DNA of 64,000 bases from Leptobrachium leishanense (GCA_009667805.1 CM019063.1:408648959-408712958), one strand, 5' to 3'; positions 11,941-24,220 are shown, numbered from the stretch's first letter. Translations and numbers: made by a program. The notes: generated by a model not told the origin, from the sequence alone.

Positions 11941-12225
11941 ACAGTAATGTGCGGTGTGTTTGAGGGTATTGCAGAGTTATACAGTAATGTGCAGTGTTTT
12001 GAGGGTTTCGCAGAGCTATACAGTAATGTGCGGTGTGTTTGAGGGTATCACAGAGCTATACAGTAATGTGCGGTGTGTTTTGAGGGTATCGCAGAGCTAT
12101 ACAGTAATGTGCAGTGCTTTGAGGGAATTGCAGAGCTATACAGTAATGAGCGTTGTGTTTGAGGGTATTGCAGAGCTATACAGTAATGTGCGGTGTTTTG
12201 AGGGTATCACAGACGTATACATGTT
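11941..12225 (+). repeat. 41-bp minisatellite, right part
   Basis: About seven further units of the array that starts at 8752, with small substitutions (CGGTGT or CAGTGC, ATCGCAG or ATTGCAG). The two parts would be continuous without the LINE. Confidence 0.9.
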
Positions 12226-12604
12226 GTGTGTGCTTGTTTGTTCATAACTTCCCTCTGTAAATGACAGGCCTCTCTCGCCCCCCTCCACCACCACTGCCCG
12301 TAGTACTTCCCGCTCTCACCGCTGTCTCTGAGCAGCTTGAAAAGGTGGTCGTAGTCCTGGGCAGTGGTGTATTTTGGCCTAGGCCGACTAGGCCCAGGCC
12401 TAGGGTGGCACTATCCAGGGGGCGGCGGCCCGCACTGGGTGGCCCCAACCCTAAAAAAACAAAAAAAAAAAAAATTTTTTACTTTTGCAAAGTATTTTAC
12501 AAGGAAGGATACATTGAGATTTCACTAATTTTCAAGTATGTCCTGGGTGGGCAAGGCCTAGGCTTTCACTTTCCAGGGGGCAGCAAAAAACCTCACCACT
12601 AAAT

Positions 12605-13115
12605 AGGTTACTCACAGAGCACCGAAATGACGCCAACATTTTGGTGTTCTGTAGTTCCCTGCTCTTAGGAGAATAAAATTTCCCCACCCTGCAGTGAATT
12701 CACCATTCACCGCAGGGTCCCCAAAGTGCATGGAGTCGGCCGCTGAATGCTGCCACCGCAAACCCGTGGCCTGTTGTTTTCATAAGAACTACTGAACGAA
12801 AATGTCTAGAATTTACATATAAGATCCTATGACTGATAATAAATAGTTCTGTTACAGAAAAAAGAAAAACCGCTATTAAAAAAAAGGGGGGGAAAATCTG
12901 AAAATCTGAAAAATCTGAAAAATGACTAAAAGGTACTAAAAAAAAAATTCAATAAATAAAGACTTTTTACTGCAGATTAAAATAATAAATGATTTATTAG
13001 ATATTGCATAAAAACGGGAATATTTTTAACATTGAAACCTATGGGGTTCTCCTGAATAAACCTGCTGATTGAAACCACCGAACATCAGGGCATTTCACTG
13101 CCATTTCTCTGAGTC
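12605..13115 (-). mobile_element. hAT-like MITE fragment (family of 109-987, reversed)
   Basis: The reverse complement matches the first MITE over its middle: GCCCTGATGTTCGGTGGTTT, CAGGAGAACCCCATAGG, TCAATGTTAAAAATATTCCC. Terminal repeats are absent or degraded. Confidence 0.65.
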
Positions 13116-13284
13116 TCAGTACCACGTGACTGGCTGAACCACGTGAAACGCACGCGCGCAGCTGCCCGCCCTTTCGTTAACACAGACTCTATTCTGGACT
13201 GAACACCCACCAGGAAGGGAATCAAAGCTACAGTGCACCCTCTGGCAGTGGCACCCCACTGCTGACAAGATGGCTCCACAGCAT

Positions 13285-13830
13285 AATTGCTGTGTGCTCA
13301 TATACACTCGGTTTGCTGGGAGTTTTATTGCAGTGGATTTTGATGCACTCATACACACACCGCACATTGCATTGCTGTGAGTTTTATTGCTGTGATTTCT
13401 GATGCACTCATACACACCGCACATTGCATTGCTGGGAGTTTTATTGCAGTGGATTCTGATGCACTCATACACACCGCATATTGCATTGCTGGGAGTTTTA
13501 TTGCTGTGGATTTTGTGATACACACTGCATATTACTGTGAGTTTTATTACCCTGGAGCTCTGGGATACGCTCATACACACTGCACATTACTGTGAGTTTT
13601 ATTGCTGTGCAGTTCTGGGATACGCTCATGCACAGTGCACATTTCTGTGGGTTTTATTGCTGTGCAGTTCTGTGATATGCTCATACACCGTGCACATTTC
13701 TGTGGGTTTTATTGCTGTGCAGCTCTGATATGCTCATACACAGTGCCCATTTCTGTGGGTTTTATTGCTGTGCAGCTCTGTGATACTCTCATATGTAGTG
13801 CAAGTTTCTGTGGATTTTATTGTTCAACCA
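13285..13830 (+). repeat. Minisatellite of roughly 54-57-bp units
   Basis: About ten degenerate units built around GAGTTTTATTGCTGTG and CTCATACACACTGCACAT. Spurious open frames across it on both strands reflect the repeat and not a gene. Confidence 0.8.
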
Positions 13831-14570
13831 ATTAGAGCGGCTGTGATCCAGTATACTTGACATGCGTGGTTGTTCTTTGTAAAAATGCTTGAATTTAAAC
13901 ATTTCATAATTTTCTTTATCTCATAAGATACATTTGAAATGGTATACAAAACATACAAGTAGGCACTTGTTATCCACTTTTAATATAAAGAGAGGAAAAG
14001 GCGGAGCTCTAAGAGGAAAAGGTGGAGCTTTAAGATGAAGGGTGGGGATTAACCAGGAAGAGGTGTGCCCTTGACAGGAAGGGGTGCCTCAAATTTAAAT
14101 TGGGGGGTGCACGAGTTTAGTCAGGCCTAGGGCAGCACAAAACCTAAATACACCACTGGTCCTGGGCCATGTTGGCGGCAGCCTGCTGTACGGGCGGGTG
14201 GGCCAGTTCTTGGGGTCTGCGCGCTCCTCGAATCCGCTTCCCGGACAAAACAGCTGGAAGTGACAGTCAGACCGCAGGCATGCACAGACCCCGGTACCAC
14301 CTGTGCGCGAAGCAGGCCGGGCGATTCTTGTAGAAATAACAGGCCGGCGGCTCCATTGTGTGCATGCGGTCACTAGTGAGACACACAGGCAGCACGGGGA
14401 CGTTCTGCGCCTGCCCGTCTACACGGCCCATCACATGGTTAGTGAAGGGGGTGGCGCCAATACAGCATACGTGCCGTTCCCAGCCTTGTGTACTGTTCAG
14501 TATTGGTGGAGGCACGTACGCTGCAGCGGCTGTCAGCCCTCCTCAATCACACGGCGGGCGGCGGCTGATT

Positions 14571-14770
14571 TTTTTTTATTGCGACTGACAACCAGCGGTC
14601 GCGGGTTGGTAGCGGGCTGGGGCCGGCTACACACTGCCTTGCCGACTTGTTAATGGTCAGCGAGTCAGCTCCGGTCTCGACTGACCATTAACAAGTCGGC
14701 AAGGCAGTGTGTAGCCGGCCCCAGCCCGCTACCAACCCGCGGCCGCTGGTTGTCAGTCGTAATAAAAAAA
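14571..14770. repeat. Near-perfect 90-bp-arm hairpin
   Basis: Left arm 14571-14660 and right arm 14681-14770 are inverted copies with about two mismatches over the compared 80 bases, around a 20-nt loop (14661-14680). The arms are GC-rich, e.g. TAGCGGGCTGGGGCCGGC, and end in A/T runs. It sits in the right end of the large hAT element. It is far more regular than the surrounding DNA, so either recent or corrected. Confidence 0.9.
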
Positions 14771-15265
14771 AATGGAAAAAAATAAAACCGGCCCCAAAGT
14801 TTAAGCAGCCTACCGGGATGCCTCCCGGTATCCCGGTAGGCCAGTCCGGCACTGAACCAAGGTCCAGAGAAACCGTATGAGGTATTTACCAATCCCCTTT
14901 TTTTTATTGAAAAAACAGGGTATATATTGATTAAAAGATACTGGTAGGTAAAATGAACTTGCATCTGTTTTAACATGAACTGTAGTTTATATATCTTTAC
15001 CAATTTTTGCAATTCCATATCAACATCACATTTTTAGTCCAAATGTATCCCAGATGATCCAGTGATTCCGATCCAGAGTACTCTCCCCATTCAATCGACA
15101 TAAACAGTCCTCCAAACTCCGTTACCTGTTAGCTCATGCTAGCAATATTTGGGACAGTAACCGACTTCTGGCATGCATCGAAAAATGAATGTCATCAGAA
15201 TGTGGGACAAAACTTTCCCTTGTGCACTGGAGAAAGTCACTGAAAAAAATTGTAAGAGCAGTAGT

Positions 15266-17236
15266 TCAGGTGCCAAGTCTACTTGAGAGCAAACAAAAGC
15301 GTGTGACCTCTCGCCAATAAGGGACCAGTTTCCGGCTCCTCCACCAAATATGTAAAAAAGAACGTTGGTCTGATGTGCACCTCCAACACGTGGAGGAAGC
15401 CGTGGGATTCATATGGTGTTTCCTGTCTGGAGTGATGTGCCACCCGTAAAGTAATTTCTTGTGTGCTTCGAGCGAGGAGGCACTCTTAAAAGTCCCACAA
15501 TCCTTGGCAAAAAATTCTTTCCTCATGGATTCTGAAAATTCCCCACCCAAATCCCACTTCCATATCTTTTGGAACACTCATTTATCACCACCCTCTGGTA
15601 CCAGCAGATGTTGAGAGCATAAGAACAATAACTTAGTGGAGGATACTGGTTTGGCACAGTAATGTTCAAATCGTGGCAACATAAGAGTGGGGGTCTAGTG
15701 TCCCTACCTAAGCCAAGCGTTTTAAGAAATGACTTCAGTTGCATAAAAGGCAAACTAGTAATTCTGTCAAAAGGGAGCATGGTACGCAAATGGGAAGCAG
15801 GGAGAGGGCAATGCGGGAAATACAACTGGAAGAAATAGGAAATCGATGCCCATGACCATGGCCCGACCTGGAAGGTGGGAATTAAATATTCAAAGATGGA
15901 CAGGATTCCACATTCGCACTAGCAGTGCCAAGAAGGGGAGGAGAAGGGGCCAACCGGGATGCCAGGCGCGTGGCAACAAAAACGCCACACCTGGATTGTG
16001 AGGAGCGAACTGGGGCATTACCACTCAAGCCCACTGAGGTATATTGAAACCTGAGAGGAGAAACCCTAATGTCACTAATCCTAAAGTATAAGAGCATATT
16101 TGTTAAACCCAGACCCCCTTGTTGAAGTGGTTGATGCAGGACTGCAATCTTCACTCTGGGCTTCCATTCCGCCCAAATGAAGATAGTGATAGCATTTTTT
16201 TCATCCCTACGAAAGCGTAAGGGGAAAAGCAAAGGCAGGATTTTAAAAATATATAAGAGTTTAGGCAGGAGTGTAATTTTAACTTTTGCTATTTGACCGA
16301 ACCAGGAAATCTCTGTTTTGGACCATATACCACAAAGGTGTCTTGCAGACTCAAAAAGGGGCATTTAAATCAGTCTATAGCGGTCCTGCAGAGACAAACT
16401 GAGCTTTATACCCAAGTAGTTTGAGATGTCCCCCAATCATACGGTTAAGCTGCTTTGAGGGACCCCAGGTCATCCTGGGGAATTGCGTATGGCAGCGCTT
16501 GAGTTTTTTCAAAATTGATTTTATGTTTAAGATACCGCACCATATACATTCAGTAAAACATGAAGAAACTAAAGGAGACAAAAGGGTTAGACATGGTTAG
16601 GAGAATATTGCCTGCGTATAGGCTAAGCTTACAGTCAGCTGGGCCCACGAACAGATCCTCCACTCCTGAGGATTGGCGAATAGTCTGAGCGAGGGGTTCC
16701 AATGCAAGGGCATACAACGGGGGCGATGGTGAGCAACTTTGTCTTGTACCATTGGATATCGGGACTCCAGCTGAAAGAAATCCAGCTTGTAAAACATTGG
16801 CAGCCGGGGTAGAGTACAGGGCCATAATAGCTTGAATCAGGGCGGGAGGGAACTGAAATTTAAGGAGGCCATGAAGGAGAAAAAGGCAGCGAAGACAATC
16901 AAAGGTTTTCTCACCATCCAAGGAGAGCAAGAGATTGTTCCAGGAATCTCGGGTCACCATATCCATTAGATTAAGAATCTGCAGTGTGATATCTGTGTCT
17001 TGTCTATGGGAAGAATATTACTTGGTCATCTGATACTAATGACGGGAGAAATTGGGCAATACGATTTGCAGTTTAGTGTCTACATTTAAACGTGAGATCG
17101 GTCGATATTTCACACAAAGAGGGGCTGGGGGGTCAGACTTTGGGATGGTGATTATAGTCACAGGGAGCCACTCCTGAGTGAACTTGTGGAGCATGTCTCT
17201 GGATCTCACTGAATTGTACACTGGGAAAATCAGCAC
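15266..17236 (-). pseudogene. L1/Tx1-clade LINE ORF2 relic (reverse transcriptase and C-terminus)
   Basis: Read on the minus strand from 17236 to 15266. Fragments in changing frames are YRPISRLNVDTKL (RT start), LLLSLDGEKTFDCL (the LLSLDAEKAFD motif), GVPISNGTRQSCSPSPPLYA, and SLYAGNILLTMSN where the YADD active site is degraded to YAGN. The C-terminus reads KVKITLLPKLLYIFKILP, FIWAEWKPRVKI, QQGGLGLTN and CWRC...FLHIWW, as in L1/Tx1 LINEs. Many frameshifts; dead. The endonuclease part is missing. Confidence 0.75.
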
Positions 17237-17997
17237 CTTGCGTCAAAAATTTATCTAGTCTAGACTACGTTTTGTGGGCAGTGGAGTAAAGGGAGTAATC
17301 TCTGGTGGAGGTTGCATGTATTTGTGTATTATAAGGTGGCAGGTAAAGCTGAGGATATGCCACAGGTTTTTAAATGAGATTTTTCTGAAGGCACATCACA
17401 TCCGCTGAATTTTGCGGATATCTGTATATAACAATTACCTTTTAAAAGGAACATTCAGACCCTTCACATTAAGAGATATAATTTTCAATATGAGAGAAAG
17501 GGAATGGAGTCTCCAGGTCTAGGATAGAGCAAGGTCTAACCATAATACCATTCCAAAGTACCCCCCGAAAAGGAAAGGAGATAGATTACCAGGGAAGGAA
17601 AATTCAGTGCCAACAGGGCACCTACAGAAACATATACAAAAACAGACAGGAACATCACAACAGGCCAAATATACATGGCTACACTCCTGTAGCTGAACAA
17701 AAATGTCAGGCGAACACCGTCTTGTCGGTGGTAGGATGGGGTGGTCGCCATGCCCACAACCATGTTCACTGATCAGAGAATAGCTTGGACCAGGGGCAGG
17801 ACCATAGCTTGGAGTGTAATACCTAGCAGCAGTTTCACCGCCACAAGTCCACCAGAGCCCTGTTCAGTTCCTCAGCCGCTGCAATTGCTAAATTAGCAAC
17901 TTCTTATTCACAGCCAAAGAGGTCAGTGAGACTGCTACAGCAAACTGAACTGCTGCAATGCAGCAATTCAACAGCTGCTGAAGAACTGACCGGTCAA
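17237..17997 (-). other. Unassigned stretch between LINE reverse transcriptase and LTR-like block
   Basis: Expected to hold the LINE endonuclease if the element were whole, but I recognise no endonuclease motif. At 17860-17990 there are short inverted words (CAGTTCCTCAGC, GCTGAAGAACTG). Confidence 0.3.
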
Positions 17998-19131
17998 TGT
18001 CACGTTCCTCCCAGATAGATAAATAGATATATGTCTATCTGATTCCTATACGCAGCAAAACTATCCTACACTTCTGATCCTTCGAATGGTAGGTGCGTCT
18101 ACCTGAAACAGGATCGGAGGAGTACGTAACCAGTAACAACAGACCCAGGGATAATACAATACGTGTAAGGGTGGTACCAGGCATGAGCCATGGTAGGACC
18201 CCCAGGACTTGGCATAATAACCCTTCAGGTGGGGATACGTAAAGAAACGCTTTATTTCAACAGTTAAATCCACATATGCTGAAGCAGGTAACTGCAGGTT
18301 GATATGCAGGCAAACAACAATGAAAGTTCACACAGCAGATAGTCTTTAGATCCACAGATGGTGAGGTACAGATGCTTGGCAGAATGATGCAAAGTCAAAG
18401 CAACTTGGATACCTTGGAACCACGGGTGGAATTGCAGAGATGGTTTGGAATCCTTGCAGGTAATGGTAAATGTCAAAAAACAGATACACAGGAGCAATGT
18501 GGGAAATCCAAGCAGGAGCTCAATAAAGGCAGGTTAGTCTTCACAAAGAAAACAAAAAAAACTGAGCAAAGTCCATAAGGTGACCTGCCCTTAAATAGGA
18601 AGAGCCTCAGCAGCTGCAAGGAAGTCCTGGAGTGGCTCCAACTGGAGAGGAGAGGTAAGAACCGGGCCGGAATCAGGCTACCCGGGACCTTCCAGTGGGC
18701 ACCAGGGGTAGAATTCTGACAATACGGAACGTCAGAGGAATGCCAAGAGTTGTATACCAGATTGGGTTATCTGGAATGCCAGGGGTCGTATCGCCAGAGT
18801 GGCAGTCAAATTCCAGAGGTCGTACTGCCAAATCGGGTAGTCAAAGGAATGCCAGGGGATAAGAGCTGGGAGGAGAGTCACATAAGCCAAGTTGGTACAC
18901 AAAAATAACAATCAGAAGAGATACAAAGCACTGAAAGGAGTGAGAACCACGTCAGGGCACCAGACCGTTCTCAGGTTACTGTTTTTTATCCTGGCGGTCG
19001 CTGCGTTATTACACTGCGCCCCGTCCATGACCCTGTCACATGATTGCGCCTGTCCACTTCTTTATTCGGCAGCCGGCCAGTGAGCAAGGCACTGCCAGCC
19101 GCGTGCTACATAGATTATGTGGGATGTGACA
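17998..19131 (-). mobile_element. LTR-like block inside the L1/Tx1 relic
   Basis: Starts TGTCACG and ends GTGACA, so both strands read TG...CA. On the minus strand an AATAAA occurs near 18253 (GAAATAAAGCG), supporting minus orientation. Flanking 5-mers GTCAA and GTTGA do not match, so no clean target duplication. An inner TGTCAGAATTCTACC start near 18720 could mean the true LTR is shorter and the rest is internal sequence. The LINE continues on both sides. Confidence 0.45.
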
Positions 19132-19289
19132 GTTGAGAAGCAGATCTAGATAACGCGAAGTCCCAGAAAGTCAAATAGTATCCTGAAGAATTTATGGAAG
19201 CCTCAGGAACCACAAAAAGGAGTGGGAATAATGCACCTATTGTCCGAAGGCGACCATCCAGGCAAGGACCAAAAGAATTGTCATGTTGA

Positions 19290-20266
19290 ATCCTCTCATT
19301 TCATCGTATTGACCCTGTGCCACTCCGGGGAAACTTTTGCATGGGAGGACAACGTGGGTCTCGGAGTGTATTCATCCAAGAGGAGCCATTCCTTAAGCAG
19401 GCACTCAGAAACTGATGGTATCACATGCTGGACATCCTGGCACCACAAAAGAAGCTTGGTGGGATATCCCCACCTGTAGGGCATTTTGTAATTCCTCAGG
19501 ATTTTAGTAACAGGTTAAAAAAAAATGTATTTACTTATAGCCATCGTATGTGCGGATAAGTCTAGGAAGAATTGCATTTTGGAATACGGATCAGGGACTG
19601 TCGGGGGTCGAATGGGAGAGCTGCAAAAGCTCCTCCTAGTCCTTACTGCAAAACAAATGGCTACAGATTAGGACATCTCTTGGAATAGTTGGTGGAAGAT
19701 TGCGCAGTTTGGGGAGCCTATCCGCTCTATCCAATTGTAGAGCCTCTGCTGGTGTCTGTGGCAGCAGTGCCTGGAACATTTCAGCACCATAGCTCATCAA
19801 GGCCTCAATTTTCACAGATTCTAGAATGCCGTGGATCCTGAGATTATTTCTCTGGCATTGATCTTTCAGATCAATTTAGTTTGGAATGTTTCATTGCAAG
19901 ATTTCAACTCAAGTACGGTCTCAAACAACTTGTTGTGGGCCAAACAGAGATCGTCAGTTTTTGCATCTAGTTGATCTATTCTGTTGCTGAGTTCTCGGAT
20001 ATCCCGGTGTAAGTCTGCTGTCATGGATCTGAAGTCGGCTTGCAAAGTGGACATGAGCTCTCTCAACATAGCCTGAATCTGCTGTTTTGTGGCTGGGGTG
20101 AACTCCTCAGGGTCGATCTGGCTGAACTCCTGTCCTCCGTTGTGGGATACAGGTGAGTGGGACCCCTGGGAGCTGCCCTCTTGGCCATCCTGCGGCCTAT
20201 CCTTCTTGGCTGGTCTGGCCGAATCTTGGGGCCACTGGGCATTCTGTGCTGTCCACACACGCTCAC
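19290..20266 (-). pseudogene. L1/Tx1-clade LINE ORF1 relic (coiled coil)
   Basis: Minus strand. The N-terminal part has a Ser/Gln-rich leader followed by a clear coiled-coil segment around 19866-20100: RELMSTLQADFRSMTADL, RDIRELSNRIDQLDAKTDDL. This is typical of L1-type ORF1 proteins. Downstream, MPYRWGYPTKLLLW at 19440-19484 resembles the ORF1 C-terminal region. Frames are broken in between. Its orientation and position match the ORF2 relic at 15266-17236. Confidence 0.6.
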
Positions 20267-20281
20267 ATTGTCGAGTCCCCC

Positions 20282-21605
20282 GAAGCGGCCGCTACAGGTG
20301 TCCGATCACGCCCCCAAACTGCCGTTACATTACAATAAAAGGCCAAGTAAAAATTTTGCACCTCTTTTTGTATTGTTCAAATAAGAACCTTATCAGAGCT
20401 AGATCAGTTATTTCTAGGAGCGAAGAAAAAGTGTTTATCTAGAAAAGCTTGTGCATCACTCATCTAATATATTCATATCAATTCAAAAAATCTATTAAAC
20501 CTGGATGTAATCTTTAGTTGAACACTTGACATTAGTTATAACATCATTCGTTTTATACAGCTAAACAAGAAATGTCCATTGCTTTGGACAAAAGAAGAGT
20601 ACGGTCGATCTGTCACACAAGATCATGCTTTAAAGCAGAATTCTGTTCTGTTTTGATTCCTGTGTTGTAGACTTGTCAGTGCTTATCACAGTGATGATTC
20701 AAAGTAAAAATCTGAATAACTCATCATGGCTTGTCACATTCAAAGTTCAATAACATCAACCTGAAAGTGTTTGAACTATGGAACATCATTAATTCAGGTT
20801 TTTCAACGGTAACTGGTAACATATTGTCCCATTTACTTGTCTTTTTTACATAACAAAATGCTTTTGGTTCTTTTATATCAAATAATGAATTATTATACAA
20901 TACCCACCATTACATTTTATAACACATTACCTTCCTGGCTGTAAAGTCATATGTTTCCTTTATGCTGAAATATTCCCATTTCCACACTTAAAAATGTCTC
21001 TTAAATGTAACTCAAGGAAATAATGCAATCATGAGGTGTTAGTATTTTTCAGAACAAATACTCAATCATCAGATTTTAATATTCATAGTACCACTGTATC
21101 CATGTTTTCATGTTTTTGGCTAATAGTGGTTTTTGGAAGTGATCTCATTCTGTCAAAATAGTACCAACAAGCTTAAACATCAACAATCATCAAAAGCTAC
21201 CATGGTTAGGAATTCCATTTTGAATTTTAATTTTAACAAAATTAAATTTGTTGTATGCTTCATATAAGGCTTTATGGATGTATGTATGGTGTTGTGGTTG
21301 TGTATTTCAGTTTTCATTATTGTATTAGTTATATCTGTGAACGTGTATAACTAATACAATAAGCACTGTTTTTAGCATCCAGTCTTTTGCCACCTACAGG
21401 ATACTTTGATAAACCTCCTTCCTCTTAAAAAGATACAGGTTCATCATTGTGACAAAATAACAAGTGCAGATATAAAAAGTGGCCTCATTTTCCTAAAATG
21501 ATGGACAACGTTTAAAATATATGTGTATCTGACATTGGACTCAAATCAACCATAAAACACTTCTAAAAGATCATCTAAAACAATTCAACTTTCATCTCCT
21601 TATAG
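20282..21605. other. Intron stretch upstream of exon c
   Basis: AT-rich, no recognised element, RNA gene or exon until the acceptor at 21605. Confidence 0.6.
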
Positions 21606-21718
21606 GCCTTCAATTATTCCAAGAGCAAAATGACTTGAAAGAACTTCTTGAAAACCTTCAGCAAAACACTCAAGCCAAAAAGAGGAAAAATGTTGAAATC
21701 ATGTGGTTGGCAGCTACG
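21606..21718 (+). CDS. INPP4B: INPP4B internal coding exon c
   Basis: This 113-bp exon encodes a Leu/Lys-rich segment: [20 protein letters not shown], then [16 protein letters not shown]. In INPP4 proteins this helical stretch precedes the phosphatase signature. The acceptor ends TATAG at 21605 after a CTCCTTA tract. The donor is GTAAGT at 21719. The first two bases complete the Cys codon opened in exon b, and the exon ends at a codon boundary after Thr. No initiator Met is needed because it is internal. Confidence 0.92.
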
Positions 21719-22117
21719 GTAAGTCGCAAGCTTTTTTAGGCTTATCACAATTTGCGGAAACAATACCTTTCCTTAATTGTAAAAAGGTTCAAATAACTAG
21801 TTTAGGTTTGCGGAAAAGTCTTCAGCCATTTGAGCTGTAAAGCTAACTGCTAGAACCATGATACATAACATCTCCAGTAATCAGCTTACCGGCTCAACAT
21901 AGTATTCCAACCGAGCCGCAAGATCAGTTTGCAGGTCAGCATTAGCAGTACCACGTCCTCTGGTAGCTCATATAGCTCTCCGCACCCTGTCATGTATTCC
22001 ATCGCTCCTCATGCCAGGTATGTCCTCGTCTTTAAAGGGTTATTGAATAAAAGTTTAATTTTTTCTGACCTATCCTGGCACTTGTTCAGCAAAAATGTAA
22101 CTTTTATTAAATAGCAT

Positions 22118-22148
<31 letters not shown>

Positions 22149-23529
22149 CTCAGTGGGTAGATAACATAGGATGATGGGGGCATAGGTAGTTTTTATGCAA
22201 AATCACAAAACCCCAGCTTTTATGAGATGGTATTTCACAATGAAATACTGTCTCCCGTGTAAGCGCAAGCTACCTTGAAATAGACTGCGTTTCCGTGTGG
22301 GCGTGCAAATTAAGGTCTCCCATAACAGATATAGGAGATGTTCATTTATAGTAATCGAGGTGCAAGCCCAGCTTGCAGCAAGAGTGGAATAGGGCGTCCA
22401 GGCCCTGAGATAACTTCTCAAGGCATTATACAAAACGCCTCTAGAAGTTATCTTATCGCCAACTTTGGAATAGGGCCCATAGTGTTTGTTCTTCTGCTAA
22501 TCAACATTCAGACAGTCTCCGTTCTTGGGAAATGTACTCATCCCCCAAATGTATAAGCCATTACAAGATTGTTAATTTTTCACAATATGGGACAAAAGCA
22601 CCAAATGCAACACGTGAATGTTAAATAGACAAAGGGAGAACCTTTAAATAGAAGAAAATAGGCAAGAATGGGTTCTTTTTAAATGTCGATAATTTTCCTG
22701 TTTTGGCTATATTTTTCAGTTTTGAAGTCTATTCTCTGTGGTCTACTGGTCACTGAATAAAACCCCTTAATTTAGTATTTCAAAATGCTGTCCATTTAGC
22801 TATCATGTAACGCAATTTATTCAAGCAGCATCTCTGCTATTTATATTAACATTACGGGACAGAAAAAGACTTACAGTGATAAAGTAATTTTCCAAAATCA
22901 ATTCGGATTCATTGTGCTAATCTTGTCGTGCTGTTGTATCTGCTGAAATGAATTTATTGAAGATAAAATGAGATATCCTAGGAATAATTGAACCTTGGCT
23001 CCATTAAAAATGTTAAGGGTGAATACCTGCAGGGCCTAATTCTTCATCCTGTATAAGCTTTCAAATAAAGTCATTTGATTATTCATGGTTATTTCTGAAG
23101 GAGTATAAGTTGTATGATGGTATATATTGGGTATATACTCTATATAAGGGAGTATTCGTAGGAATCCTGCATCTAACTAGAAAAATAGTCACTTTTATCA
23201 AAGACAAAGATGCTATAATGGGCAAATTTAATCTCAGTTTATAAACTGAACTTTCACAATCTGTATTCCGTCACCAGGAAAGCATACAATTTGTTTATGA
23301 CTTTAATTTCCAAAAAGAAAAAACACATCTAGTTAGATAGCTCAATGCCTAGATGTCCCACAGCAGGGATCTCAAATATAGAAAAAAATATTATACACTA
23401 TTATAAAATATATACTTGGATGAATTATGCTGCGAGCTGTTTATTTTGGGATTACGTGAGCTAATGCTGACATGTGCTGCCGAAAAACTTTGCTTAGCAT
23501 TGATGTGGTCATTTATAGAATGAAAAGAC
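21719..23529. other. Intron stretch after exon c
   Basis: No gene seen. A (TG)n run lies at 22118-22145. An inverted pair near 22402-22455 (GATAACTTCTCAAGGC, CTAGAAGTTATC) is of unknown origin. The rest is AT-rich. Confidence 0.6.
22118..22145 (+). repeat. (TG)n microsatellite
   Basis: About 14 uninterrupted TG dinucleotides. Confidence 0.95.
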
Positions 23530-24220
23530 AAAGGGCCCTATTATACTTAACGCTAACATTAGCGCTCAACTGTGTGAGCGTTAATGTTGGGTCCCGGTTA
23601 AGTGGCCCTAGCGTGGGCCGACCATATTACATTCCAAACGTTAATGGGTTAAAAAACCTGTTAGCGTTTTGGACATTGCGTTTGTTTACTGAACTTTGCT
23701 CTCCCTAATGCTTAACCTGTGGAGCGCAAAGAGTTAATTAGCGTTAGGATTACAAAATCCTAATGCTAATTACGTCCCACTGTGGATAATTCAAAAGTAA
23801 CCAGAGCTTGAAGCTGGTGCTAACTGATTCCGTTTCTGCGGGAACAATTTTCGACAGCTTCAAATCCCTCAAAACTCAGACACTCCCCTCTCTCATCCCG
23901 TGTCGAGAACGGTAGCCCGATTCTGGCTGCCGGGAGCAGAGGGAGACTGGGGGAAAAAAAGTCCCCAGTCTCCCTCCTCGATCAATCCGCCTACCTGCAG
24001 GATCTCGCCTGCAGGTCATGTGACCGGCAGTTGAAGTATCAATGGAGTCTTATGGTCTCCATGCAGGGGATGCTCGCGATGGTGCTTAGTGATACTTCAA
24101 GTATACTCAGGCGTAGCGCTGCATTACGGGGAAGGCTGCTGGATTAGTGCCTGCCCCGTAATATGGAGTTAAAACAGGGACACTAAGGAGAAACTTGCAG
24201 GTGCAGGTTTTCCTCCTTAG

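Larger units (their letters stand above)
12362..14158. mobile_element. hAT-type element, nested in the 8694-14854 element
   Basis: Left end CAGTGGTGTATTTTGG, right end CCTAAATACACCACTG, with a perfect 8-bp duplication GTCCTGGG at 12354-12361 and 14159-14166. No transposase. The inside carries a scrap of L2 3' tail (about 12485-12550), a reversed piece of the MITE family of 109-987 (12605-13115), and a minisatellite (13285-13830). Confidence 0.88.
8694..14854. mobile_element. Large hAT-type element, outer shell of a nest
   Basis: Left end CAGGGCCAGACTGG, right end CCAGTCCGGCACTG (complement CAGTGCCGGACTGG, 12 of 14 matching). It is bounded by a perfect 8-bp duplication AACCAAGG at 8686-8693 and 14855-14862, which strongly ties the two ends together over 6.2 kb. 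No hAT transposase was seen. The interior holds a 41-bp minisatellite split by a CR1 LINE (8864-11940), a second hAT (12362-14158) and a long hairpin (14571-14770). Confidence 0.85.

Noticed and set aside
13116..13595. 154-codon minus frame and overlapping plus frames
   Set aside because: By-products of the 54-57-bp minisatellite in the inner hAT element.
17998..19131. Confident solo LTR with target duplication
   Set aside because: The flanking 5-mers do not match and an inner TGTCAGAATTC start competes, so only an LTR-like block is claimed.
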